Origin: Burkholderiales bacterium
Lineage (GTDB): Bacteria > Pseudomonadota > Gammaproteobacteria > Burkholderiales > Usitatibacteraceae
Reading direction: 5' to 3'
Assembly (NCBI GenBank): GCA_014378085.1
Contig: JACMOJ010000056.1
Span: forward strand, 1 to 15,460
DNA: 15,460 nt
Shown here: piece by piece, positions 7,103 through 14,246 of the stretch
Position numbering within the stretch: the stretch's first letter is position 1
Layout of the letters: each line of letters begins with the position of its first letter
Notes under the pieces: model-generated
What the model was told of the DNA's origin: nothing
Seen by the model: only the letters and a program-made list of their open reading frames with translations
Databases searched by the model: none
Made by a program: the position numbers and the translations under genes

Positions 7103-9664
7103 TTAATCCGACTGTGGGTCCTGCCGGTCATCGGTTGCGTCCCGTATCCTGCTTCGGCGCCGCTGGTCCTCGCGCTCGCGCTGTCGCAACACGTCGGTCA
7201 TGATATTGAAGGTCCGAGCTAACCGACCAAGTTCGTCGTTCGCAGTCACCTTGATATGTGCTCCGTCATAATCACTTTGCTTAAGCGCATGGGCAGCGTT
7301 CGTAAGCCGATTGATGGGCTGTACGATCGTGCGGGCAAATAGGACAGCGATTGCGATAAAGATCACGCCGACGAAGACCAAGCTAGCGAGGACATTGGCA
7401 AACAAATTATGCAAAGGTGCTTCGAACGCCAACCGAGATTCCGTAACACCGACAACCCAATCATGCCCCGGTACCGGTGCGTAGCCGGCAATTTCAGTTT
7501 GACCGGACAAGGTCGATGCGTAGAGTACGGTACCAGGGGCCTTTGCGCCGATTGTGACCGCAGCAAGGTCGGGCATGTCAAGACTGGTAATCGTGTCGCG
7601 ACGAAATCGCTGATCGGCGACGATTTTCTGTAATCTGTCTGGTGTGAGTGGCATTAAGCTCTGGTAGAGCTTGGTTCGGTCATGATAATGAATGAGCACG
7701 CCATCGCCATCAAGCATGAAGGTAGCAATGGACTCCTGTTTGATCTCGTCCAGGATGGCGGCAATGGCACTGCCTTTTATCCGCAGAACGAGAACCCCGA
7801 CGACCGTACCTGAAGCGCTGCGCACCGGGTTCGCATAAAAAATGCCGGCCTCACCGTCCTTTGCGGGCACAACGAGCCCGGTAATGTGAGAACGGCCCGC
7901 TAGCGCGGGCGTGAAATATTCGCGAAATGCGAAATTGAGACCTTCCAGCGTGGCATCGTTTGACGCGCGAGCAGTACCGGTCGTATCGAGTAAGATCAAC
8001 GTGTGGATATTAGGATTCGTCTTGGCCAGCTTTTGAAATTTGGCTTGAATCGATTTCGTTACCAGTTCGGCGGGCCGTTCGAAGAACTCGGCAAATTCCT
8101 GATCCGTGCCAAGGTAATCGGCCACACTGCGGCTGTCGTTGACCAGTTGTGCTACACGACTTGCGGAATTGAACGCATATTGCTCCATCTCGCGCGATTC
8201 GCCCGCAGACACGACGGCAAGCGCGCCTCGCAGATTATAGTAGGCAGTCAATGTCATGGGTAGCAGCGCGGCGAATAACATGGCAATTGTCATTTTTGCC
8301 GCCAGTGGCCATGACGCTGGCCGCAACACGGCACGAGCTCCTTCCTTGAGCTTTGCATGGAGCAGCTTGGGCGACCTACAGGCCGCGCGCCAATTCGCGG
8401 CCGGTACCGGTTCAGGCTCTTGCGTTCCTAATGCCTGGCGCAAATCCAGCGCAGCCAGATTCGCACCAAACAGTGCACGGCGAAATGCGCCCACATCCTG
8501 CGGCCTTGCACGTGCATCCAACTCCAGCGCCCAGTCGATCGCTTCTAAAAATTCGACACTATAGCGGCCTGCACCTATTTCTTTCGCCGCGGGCATTAAT
8601 TCGCTTCGGGCGAATCGCTGCGTGGCTGGCAACGACTTTTGACCGGTAGTCATCCAGTACAACGTTGCGCCGATCGCATAGATATCGGTCCACGGCCCCT
8701 GTTGCCCACCGTCGCTTTGCTCTGGCGGGGCGTAGCCGGGCGTCATGGCACTCGCCGCATCTTGGTGGAAGCTCGCCGTTTGACGCGCCGCACCAAAATC
8801 CAGAAGCACCAGGCTATCGTCGTGCTGGCGCACGTAAATGTTGGCGGGTTTGATATCCCGATGCAGGTAGCCCTGTCTGTGGACTGCTTCCAGACCATCC
8901 AACAGCGGCAACATCAGCGCAAGCAAATCGTGTTCGGACATAGCCGCATGCAGGGGCCACCATGTCTTCAATGGCTCGCCCCGTTCATACTCGAGGACGA
9001 TGTAGGCCGTGCGGTGGGCCTCAAAAAAACGTGCGACACGGACGATATTCGGATGATGGAACGTCGCGAGGGTTCGCGCCTCGACCAGAAAACTGTCCAA
9101 TCCCGCCTGGTACTGTGCCGCGTCTTCGGGCCAGCGAGGACCAACCGACCGGTCCGCGATGCGCGCCGCCGTGCCGGTGGGAAGATACTCCTTGATAGCG
9201 ACTTTGACATTTAACTGCATATCGGTGGCAAGGTAGGTAATGCCGAACCCCCCCTGCCCGAGCACCGTGTCAATACGGTATTCGAATAGCCGGAAGCCGT
9301 CAGGCAATGCCGGTACTATTTCCGACTGTCCTGCACTACGCCGGTTATGGCGAAAGGCGGCAGCCGGATCGGTTGCCGGCACGGTGGCTAACTGCGTTGC
9401 TACAACGATTGTTATATCGTCTTCGGTTACGGCAAGGACTGTCGCGTCCGAAGACGCACATTCGACCATCGGCAAATGTCGATGGTCCCTATATTCCGCA
9501 GAATTTCCTTCACCGAGGAAGACAGCCGGTTGCGAAGCATCCGGGGTGCAGGTGTATGCGATATTGCGTGTGTCCACAGCGGCAGATGTCGCAATGATGG
9601 TTTGATCGGAATCGCTTTGCACGGTGCCAATCAGGTTTTTGACTAAAGCACTGTTATCGCTCAT
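7103..9664 (-). CDS. Transmembrane Ser/Thr kinase with periplasmic dCache-like sensor and C-terminal HAMP
   Basis: An 853-residue protein with an unusual order of parts. Residues 1-120 are a low-complexity, Thr/Ala-rich cytoplasmic leader. The kinase domain (about 125-400) has GQGGFG (136-141), VAIKEY (K158), HRDIKPAN (268-275, D270), DFG (289-291) and PGYAPPEQ (309-316), so it looks active. TM1 is about 455-477; a periplasmic region of about 270 residues follows, with dCache-like blocks around NIHTLILLDTTG, LNFAFREYF, IFYANPV and GHDWVVGV. TM2 is about 755-778, then a HAMP (778-830, with QPINRLTNAA and DELGRLARTFN), and the chain ends in an Arg/Asp-rich tail. The kinase thus precedes the sensor. 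It is the furthest-upstream gene of the minus-strand T6SS arm. The start is ATG 9664, with no obvious ribosome site. Confidence 0.93.
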   Translation of the reverse strand: MSDNSALVKNLIGTVQSDSDQTIIATSAAVDTRNIAYTCTPDASQPAVFLGEGNSAEYRDHRHLPMVECASSDATVLAVTEDDITIVVATQLATVPATDPAAAFRHNRRSAGQSEIVPALPDGFRLFEYRIDTVLGQGGFGITYLATDMQLNVKVAIKEYLPTGTAARIADRSVGPRWPEDAAQYQAGLDSFLVEARTLATFHHPNIVRVARFFEAHRTAYIVLEYERGEPLKTWWPLHAAMSEHDLLALMLPLLDGLEAVHRQGYLHRDIKPANIYVRQHDDSLVLLDFGAARQTASFHQDAASAMTPGYAPPEQSDGGQQGPWTDIYAIGATLYWMTTGQKSLPATQRFARSELMPAAKEIGAGRYSVEFLEAIDWALELDARARPQDVGAFRRALFGANLAALDLRQALGTQEPEPVPAANWRAACRSPKLLHAKLKEGARAVLRPASWPLAAKMTIAMLFAALLPMTLTAYYNLRGALAVVSAGESREMEQYAFNSASRVAQLVNDSRSVADYLGTDQEFAEFFERPAELVTKSIQAKFQKLAKTNPNIHTLILLDTTGTARASNDATLEGLNFAFREYFTPALAGRSHITGLVVPAKDGEAGIFYANPVRSASGTVVGVLVLRIKGSAIAAILDEIKQESIATFMLDGDGVLIHYHDRTKLYQSLMPLTPDRLQKIVADQRFRRDTITSLDMPDLAAVTIGAKAPGTVLYASTLSGQTEIAGYAPVPGHDWVVGVTESRLAFEAPLHNLFANVLASLVFVGVIFIAIAVLFARTIVQPINRLTNAAHALKQSDYDGAHIKVTANDELGRLARTFNIMTDVLRQREREDQRRRSRIRDATDDRQDPQSD

Positions 9665-10050
9665 AAACGCGCGATGAAGGGACAGTAATGTGGTGTGTTA
9701 CGTGCCGGTGATTTTGGAAGCCGTCGCAAGGCATGTTGTTATGTAAAGACCCTATCGATAGTATTTTGCACGTTCCGATCGTGCAGCAAAATCCCCCGCT
9801 GCACCGGTGTCAACCGCCGGGGGTGCACGACCAGCGGCGATGAACGAGAACCCTTTTATTCAAGCGGGAAAGCGGCACGTTTGCCGGCGGCGGATGACGT
9901 AATTCGCTCGCGCGAGGGCACCCACATCCTCAGCTGCTCCCTTCCTGAATCGTTAGGACCAAGTATTACCATAACTCTACTTGCACTTGTATCTCATGGC
10001 AATGAACATCCACGAGCGGCAATTCTCGAGCATTACGTGGAAAAAAGGTC
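9665..10050. other. 386-base non-coding region with clustered inverted repeats
   Basis: No credible gene lies here; an antisense frame running into 10249 has no protein-like composition. The part near 9750-9830 is rich in dyads: CTATCGATAG (9752-9761), a TGCACG/CGTGCA stem with 7-base loop (9767-9785) extended by ATTTTGC/GCAAAAT, and CCCCCG/CGGGGG (9793-9798 with 9818-9823). A further TCCACG/CGTGGA pair lies at 10009-10041. The region probably holds the promoter and operators of the dCache kinase gene; no sigma70 pair is convincing. Confidence 0.6.
9762..9793. repeat. Extended inverted repeat upstream of the dCache kinase gene
   Basis: ATTTTGCACG on the left and CGTGCAGCAAAAT on the right pair with one 3-base bulge around a 7-base spacer. 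The outer A-T pairs are in the wrong order for a terminator on either strand. It lies about 100 bases before the kinase start, so an operator or a structured leader is more likely. Confidence 0.6.
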
Positions 10051-10761
10051 TCATACATCCTTTTGCCACCGAGTCTGTCCACGAGCGCGTGTCGGTGTAT
10101 TAACATCGGCAATGCGATTGCCTTTCGTGTCAAATTGGCGGCTTCCGCTTTCAAAACTGACATTTTGCGGGCAGCCTTCGAAAAAGCCGAGTGACACCTT
10201 GTTACCGCTGACTTCGCCCGTCGCGCCGGATACTAAGAGTTTGTCATAACCCAGTTTTCCTAACTCAATCGCGAGAAGGCTGGCCAGAGAAGCTGAGGAG
10301 GCATCGTCCTCCGGATTAACGATTTTAGTACCTGGATTAAATACTGTACCTCCCGCCAAGCCACTATAACAAATCGAGAGTTGAATTGTTTTAATGGATG
10401 TGGTGAGTCCATCCTTTTTTATACGTTGCGCTAGCCATTCAACCTCGATTCCCGCAGTCGTGTCAGCGCCGTTCGGAACATGTATTTTTGCGGCGACTAA
10501 ATTAGGATTCGCTGGATTTCCTGCACCACCCAAACCATGCGCTGAAATGATCAAGATATCGTCTTGACCAACAACCGATAAGGGCTTCAAATTTGCAAAA
10601 AACCTTCTTTTAATAAACTTGCCAGCTGAGCCCCCAATATATCGTCCAGCGTCGTCGAAGATCGTAAGGTTGCTGTAAATTATATTGACTTGGCCGCTTG
10701 TTACCGCGTTATCGTTCAGCGATTGTTCAGGGAATGGAATATAACAAAAGGTCGTTGCCAT
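10051..10761 (-). CDS. Caspase/C80-like (clan CD) cysteine peptidase-like protein
   Basis: A 236-residue protein with no signal peptide or membrane segment. The pattern fits a clan CD peptidase: beta strand DDILIISAHG with candidate catalytic His75-Gly76, strand TIQLSICYSG with candidate nucleophile Cys131, then a helix (SLASLLAIELGKLGY, about 158-172) and a strand-turn LLVSGATGEV (175-184). This order resembles the LSCxSG ... LAxxL ... xGxTGxV core of C80 and related caspase-fold proteins. A specificity Asp or Arg pocket cannot be judged by eye. It is an orphan between two non-coding regions and AT-rich (38-45% GC in sampled lines). The start is ATG 10761, with no clear ribosome site. It could be an effector, a toxin-antitoxin or defence peptidase, or a pseudoenzyme; the family call is moderate and the biological role open. 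Confidence 0.75.
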   Translation of the reverse strand: MATTFCYIPFPEQSLNDNAVTSGQVNIIYSNLTIFDDAGRYIGGSAGKFIKRRFFANLKPLSVVGQDDILIISAHGLGGAGNPANPNLVAAKIHVPNGADTTAGIEVEWLAQRIKKDGLTTSIKTIQLSICYSGLAGGTVFNPGTKIVNPEDDASSASLASLLAIELGKLGYDKLLVSGATGEVSGNKVSLGFFEGCPQNVSFESGSRQFDTKGNRIADVNTPTRARGQTRWQKDV

Positions 10762-10790
10762 AACGGGAATAAGCTTTTAGAAATAACACG

Positions 10791-10800
10791 ATTACGTAAT
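10791..10800. repeat. Perfect palindrome ATTACGTAAT
   Basis: A 10-bp perfect palindrome lies 30 bases upstream of the caspase-like gene and directly adjoins the long AT-rich dyad at 10799-10840. Its position fits a regulator-binding site in the promoter-leader region. Confidence 0.4.
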
Positions 10801-10840
10801 TTTCAAAAAAGATTTTAGAGCAAACTATCTTTTTGAAAAT
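10799..10840. repeat. Long AT-rich inverted repeat over the possible promoter of the caspase-like gene
   Basis: Left arm ATTTTCAAAAAAGAT (10799-10813) and right arm ATCTTTTTGAAAAT (10827-10840) match over 14 bases with a single-base slip, around 13 bases. On the minus strand a possible TTTTCA -35 (10839-10834), 16-base spacer and TAAAAT -10 (10817-10812) sit inside the dyad. It could be an operator straddling the promoter or an mRNA hairpin. It lacks a following T run, so it is a poor terminator for the VOC gene. Confidence 0.65.
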
Positions 10841-10969
10841 CTGTTTTTTCACCATTTCAAACTGGTGACATTGTTGACCAACCGGCGCGGCCGTCTAGTT
10901 TCAATAACGGAGTAAATACAAGGAAATCGTGTTTAACCATGGCAACGGACGGTGCTGCACGCCCTTCGT

Positions 10970-11404
10970 TCAAGCAGCAGCCGAGCGCGCCTTGTAGTTT
11001 AGCTCAACCACGATCCCGTTGGGATCGGTAAGGAACAGCTGTTGTAGCCCAACGCTCGGCACCTCGCGCTGTGTGAAGGCCACCTCTAGGCTCCTCAGGT
11101 GAGCCACCATGGCATCGATCCCATCGGCGTAAAATGCCACATGATCAAGCGCGCCTGACCCAGTCGACGTGGCTGCACGATCGCCCAGATAGTCTTGCAA
11201 TCCTGAAGGCGCTAGGGGGTCGATGCCGACAATATGCACCGCCGCGTTGGCAAAATCGCCGAGCTCTCCGGTGTACATCCACACGCCAGGAAACGGAAAG
11301 TCGGGTCGCGGTCCAACCGTCAGGCCAAGAACCGTTTCGTAGAAATATCGCGATGCATCTAGGTCAGCGGTGCGGATCGAATAATGGTTCAAGGTTAATG
11401 CCAT
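10970..11404 (-). CDS. VOC-family (glyoxalase/dioxygenase superfamily) protein
   Basis: A 144-residue single-domain vicinal-oxygen-chelate protein. Both beta-alpha-beta-beta-beta modules are visible: NHYSIRTADLDASRYFYETV with His7, the strand AAVHIVG with His57, ALDHVAFYA with His88, and the closing TDPNGIVVELNY with Glu134. These four are the expected metal ligands or their equivalents, so a metal-dependent isomerase, lyase or ring-cleavage-like activity is possible; the substrate cannot be read. The start is ATG 11404, with a strong AAGGAG seven bases upstream. It follows the polysaccharide deacetylase-like gene by 171 bases on the same strand, so co-transcription is possible but not tight. 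Confidence 0.92.
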   Translation of the reverse strand: MALTLNHYSIRTADLDASRYFYETVLGLTVGPRPDFPFPGVWMYTGELGDFANAAVHIVGIDPLAPSGLQDYLGDRAATSTGSGALDHVAFYADGIDAMVAHLRSLEVAFTQREVPSVGLQQLFLTDPNGIVVELNYKARSAAA

Positions 11405-11575
11405 GCAGATGCTCCTTATAGGCTGTTGTCGAACTTGGCCTCCAAATCGAAGGTGCGCTCGATCCTGGAAGCCACGTGGTTACGATGTGGTAATTTTTAT
11501 GTGCCCACCGCAAATTGTGGCCTCTCGGACTCGATGCACTGTCAGCGCCGCGGGGCAGGACGCAGCGCGCAAGCG

Positions 11576-12637
11576 TCAGATGGTTTCCGTTTCCCGTATG
11601 GTAAGCGGACTGGTGCGGACATACTTCGCAATCTCGTCCTTGCGCATGAAGGCGACGCCTGCATGCGACTTTGCATAGCGTATGAACTCGTCCCATACGC
11701 GGACCATTTGCGGCAAGCCGCTGATGCGGTCGTGCGCGCTGATCGACATCATGCGGCGTCGGCTTGCCCCCTCTTCATACAACTGATCGAAGTCGAGCTT
11801 GATCTGCTCCAGAAATTGACCAGGCGTGAAATTGCGACCTTCGATGAGCAAGATATCGTTATTGCGCAGCGTGTAGGGCACGACGATAAAATCCTTGCCA
11901 TTGACCTGCTCAATAAAAGGTTCGTCACGGCTGAGGTCATCGATGTGATACGCGTACCCGAGTTCTTGTAATAGCGAGAGCGTATTCGGTCCACGGCGCA
12001 GCCAGTTGCAGTTGTAGCCGGTTGGACGTTGCCCGGTTATCTTTTCGACCATGTCAGCCGCTTCCGTGATGAACTTGCGCTCTTGCGGCTTGGTCATTGC
12101 ATATTGCGAGCTCCAGCGCGGCCCGTGGCCAGCCGCTTCGTGACCGCGCCCGACAATATCACGCGCCAATGCCGGATGTCGCTGGGCTGCTTCGCCAATC
12201 ATGTGGGACGTCACCTTGATACCATGGCGATCCCATAAGTCAAGCATGCGTGGAATACCTTCACGATAGCCATAGGCAAACCAGGTGTTGGCTGCCAAGT
12301 CGGCAGGCACGTTGGCTGGCAGATCCACCTTGGGAAAAGGACTGTCCGTACCTTTGAGCGGTTGACCGCCTGCCTCGAACTGCATCGAGATGGAAATGAC
12401 GAGGCGGGCGCCGTCTGGCCAAAATTCCCCGTTGGCTGCTGCCGGTTTAGTGCTGGGTTCAGGTACCTTGGTTTGCTGTGCATTGGCATTATTTGCCAGC
12501 AGCGTACTAGCCGCAACGGCGGCACTCACGCGTGCGATGAAAGAGCGCCGACCAGCCCTAGGCACTGTTGCTCCGGATTCTGCCGTCACTGATGCTGATT
12601 CCGTTTTCCAATTTCGCTCACTTGATGTTGTACGCAT
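11576..12637 (-). CDS. Tat-exported polysaccharide deacetylase-like (NodB homology, PuuE/PgdA-like) protein
   Basis: A 353-residue protein. The N-terminus carries a twin-arginine signal (GRRSFIAR at 29-36, a hydrophobic stretch to about 50, cleavage near ANA-QQ), so it folds in the cytoplasm before export. The NodB-like domain spans about 75-335: LDLWDRHGIKVTSHMIGEAA, RHPALARDIVGRGHEAAGHG (153-172) with metal-type His166 and His171, and a late MMSISAHDR block with His302. Motif 1, normally with a catalytic or metal Asp, reads ISISMQFEAGG here, as in PuuE/HpPgdA-like relatives with Glu at this position. Substrates in the wider group range from glycans to allantoin-like amides, so none is assigned. 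The start is ATG 12637, with a weak ribosome site. A possible 49-codon ORF ends 26 bases upstream. Confidence 0.9.
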   Translation of the reverse strand: MRTTSSERNWKTESASVTAESGATVPRAGRRSFIARVSAAVAASTLLANNANAQQTKVPEPSTKPAAANGEFWPDGARLVISISMQFEAGGQPLKGTDSPFPKVDLPANVPADLAANTWFAYGYREGIPRMLDLWDRHGIKVTSHMIGEAAQRHPALARDIVGRGHEAAGHGPRWSSQYAMTKPQERKFITEAADMVEKITGQRPTGYNCNWLRRGPNTLSLLQELGYAYHIDDLSRDEPFIEQVNGKDFIVVPYTLRNNDILLIEGRNFTPGQFLEQIKLDFDQLYEEGASRRRMMSISAHDRISGLPQMVRVWDEFIRYAKSHAGVAFMRKDEIAKYVRTSPLTIRETETI

Positions 12638-12663
12638 GGTTTCTTAGCCTGTAGTCAGCAAAT

Positions 12664-12813
12664 TCATTGCAAAAATGTCGTCAGATCGCGTACGGGTACC
12701 TGGACCAATTCATCGCCTCTCGCGAAACGCTCCATCAGGCGCAACCCGCGCGGTAAATACAAATGATTAAACAAATCGATTGGCAATAATACCACTGCAA
12801 TGCCCGCAAGCAT
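12664..12813 (-). CDS. Possible small membrane protein or gene remnant (49 codons)
   Basis: An open frame reading from ATG 12813 to TGA 12664 encodes 49 residues. A hydrophobic segment (MLAGIAVVLLPIDLF) is followed by a basic, amphipathic tail (LPRGLRLMERFARGDELVQV and on to TTFLQ). The open frame extends 16 codons further, with equally protein-like sequence (ELAARKIGS) but no ATG, back to an in-frame TAG. The composition looks genuine rather than random, and the gene would precede the deacetylase gene by 26 bases in the same direction. There is no clear ribosome site, so it may be the C-terminal stump of a larger membrane protein. I do not recognise the family. Confidence 0.38.
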   Translation of the reverse strand: MLAGIAVVLLPIDLFNHLYLPRGLRLMERFARGDELVQVPVRDLTTFLQ

Positions 12814-12839
12814 CAATGCCGAACCAATTTTTCGCGCCG

Positions 12840-12856
12840 CCAGCTCTAACAGCTGG
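12840..12856. repeat. Inverted repeat CCAGCT-N5-AGCTGG in the divergent region
   Basis: A perfect 6-bp dyad with a 5-base spacer lies between the minus-strand deacetylase/small-ORF start and the plus-strand SnoaL-like gene. Its position suits a shared operator for divergent transcription. No clear -10/-35 pair could be assigned around it. Confidence 0.35.
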
Positions 12857-12944
12857 GATGACTATTTGTCGCTTAATGTGTTAGCCTTCGCAAACAATCA
12901 AGTCCTTGCCGTCACGCCCCGAGAATGCTGTTTATGGATGCCCG

Positions 12945-13502
12945 ATGAACCTCTTGCCCTTTTCCGTTGTCCGTTGCGTTGGTTTCGCCGCATTTGCTGC
13001 GCTCACTAGTCTGGCCTCAATGTCGATGGCCGCCGACGAGATGTTGTTAAATCCAAAAGTGCTGATCGTTGATCCCAGCTTGTCACAGGCGCAGGCTCAG
13101 GTGCAAATACTCGCGGCGCGGCGCTACGATTCCTTCTGGAATAGCGGCGATCCAGCTCTTGCTCGCGCGGCACTGGCGCCGAATTTCATGGATCGGTCGC
13201 TACCGCCGGGCCGTGCGCAGGGTATTGATGGCCCGCTCGCAGCGGCTATCTTCGTACGCGCTGCAATTCCTGACCTGCGATGCGACATTGATCAAATGAT
13301 CGTAACCGGTGACAGGGTCGTAGTGCATTTGCGCTTTTACGGCACGTTCGCCGGTCGTTTCAAGGACATCCAGGGTAAAGGTCAAAAAGTCGACTTTATC
13401 GCAACGGATATCTACCGAATTGCTGACGGCCGTATCGCAGAAAATTGGCACATCGAAGACAACTTGACGTTCCTGCAGCAACTCGGCGTCGTCGGCGGAT
13501 AG
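12945..13502 (+). CDS. Exported SnoaL-like (ester cyclase/NTF2-fold) protein
   Basis: A 185-residue protein from ATG 12945; a TTG 13 codons earlier is a poor alternative because it would spoil the signal peptide. Residues 1-30 are a Sec-type signal (a hydrophobic core GFAAFAALTSLASM, cleavage near SMA-AD). The mature part has SnoaL-like features: ARRYDSFWNSGDPALARAAL with NFMDRSLPPG in helix 1, a VVVHLRFYGTFAG beta strand, and the closing IYRIADGRIAENWHIEDNLT then LQQLGV. This family covers polyketide cyclases and many uncharacterised stress-related proteins, and no substrate can be named. It is transcribed divergently from the deacetylase-like gene. A GGA six to eight bases before the ATG may serve as the ribosome site. 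Confidence 0.87.
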   Translation: MNLLPFSVVRCVGFAAFAALTSLASMSMAADEMLLNPKVLIVDPSLSQAQAQVQILAARRYDSFWNSGDPALARAALAPNFMDRSLPPGRAQGIDGPLAAAIFVRAAIPDLRCDIDQMIVTGDRVVVHLRFYGTFAGRFKDIQGKGQKVDFIATDIYRIADGRIAENWHIEDNLTFLQQLGVVGG

Positions 13503-13582
13503 GCATGCTAGAAGCCGCTTTAAGCAGATACTCGGTAACTCGCCAATCCTCCTGTAACAGCAGCCGACAATCGACACCTGTT

Positions 13583-13798
13583 TTATTTGGATGCGAATTT
13601 CGTGAATCCGGTCGTAGTTATCATGAAACCGGTGGCCGCTTCGGCTGCATAGGAATCGACACCCGACTGTGCCATCACCTGCGCATAAGGCTCGCTCGCA
13701 TCGTGGGTGCGCGCAAAGGCGAGTGTGGAGACGGCGCATGCAGCGATTGCAAATGCCATGACGATGTGATAGTAAGTGCTGGTCGACGTGCTTTTCAT
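13583..13798 (-). CDS. Possible small exported protein (71 residues)
   Basis: A 71-residue frame from ATG 13798, chosen over upstream in-frame ATGs because GGATCA lies just before it and because it puts a clean Sec signal at the N-terminus (YYHIVMAFAIAACAVSTLAFA, about residues 9-29; cleavage after AFA). The mature 42 residues are small, Ala/Ser/Thr-rich and lack cysteines (RTHDASEPYAQVMAQSG and so on). I do not recognise a family. It runs convergent with the SnoaL-like gene, with 80 bases between their stops. The signal-peptide logic makes a real gene plausible, but nothing else supports it. Confidence 0.48.
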   Translation of the reverse strand: MKSTSTSTYYHIVMAFAIAACAVSTLAFARTHDASEPYAQVMAQSGVDSYAAEAATGFMITTTGFTKFASK

Positions 13799-14246
13799 GA
13801 TTGATCCGTTCATCGTTGTTGAGCCAATTTCAATGCAATGTCGTCGTTCCCTGCCGAAAGCTTTGTGCACTAGTTGGCGACGTTGCGGTTCTTGCCGGTG
13901 AACTTCGTTCCACCTCACCTGGCATGATTCGATTATCGAAAAAGCGTGTTACAGCGAGATGTCGAACATTGAAGCGTCAGGTTACAAATGAAATGTTGCG
14001 AAATCGGTTTCGCGGCAAACATTTATAGCCCACGCGTAGACGCGGAAGCGAGTCAACGCGTCGATGAGGAGCGATGAATGGGAGGCGTGATGCCGCAGGA
14101 GTGGATGACCACGACGTGCGGCGGCCATGGAAGCGCTTTGCTGCATCGTTGCGTGACGCGACAAATACATTGATGAAGTGATCAGTCAAGTCCCTTCCGG
14201 ACATTGAATCTGCCGTGTCGACATCGACGTACTCTTCACTGCGCCG
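13799..14246. other. 448-base region without a convincing gene
   Basis: The short frames seen here on both strands have arginine-rich or random composition. It contains three dyads: TTCGAT-T-ATCGAA (13928-13940), a 10-bp stem with two G-U pairs (13994-14017), and GACGCG/CGCGTC (14039-14062). It should hold the promoter of the small exported gene and the 3' end of the two-component transcript. Confidence 0.5.
13994..14017 (-). terminator. Possible terminator hairpin of the two-component operon
   Basis: On the minus strand TGCCGCGAAA pairs with TTTCGCAACA (two wobble pairs in the RNA of the other strand, an imperfect helix here) around a 4-base loop, followed by the T-rich TTTCATTTG. It lies about 230 bases after the response-regulator stop. 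The uninterrupted core is GCGAAA/TTTCGC. The interrupted T tract makes this uncertain. Confidence 0.3.

Noticed and set aside
8639..9214. Plus-strand frame of 191 codons opposite the dCache kinase
   Set aside because: Antisense to the catalytic domain of a clear kinase; no ribosome site or family resemblance.
9695..10249. Plus-strand frame of 184 codons across the non-coding region into the caspase-like gene
   Set aside because: Cys/Arg-rich random-looking sequence, overlaps the well-supported peptidase gene, and no ribosome site.
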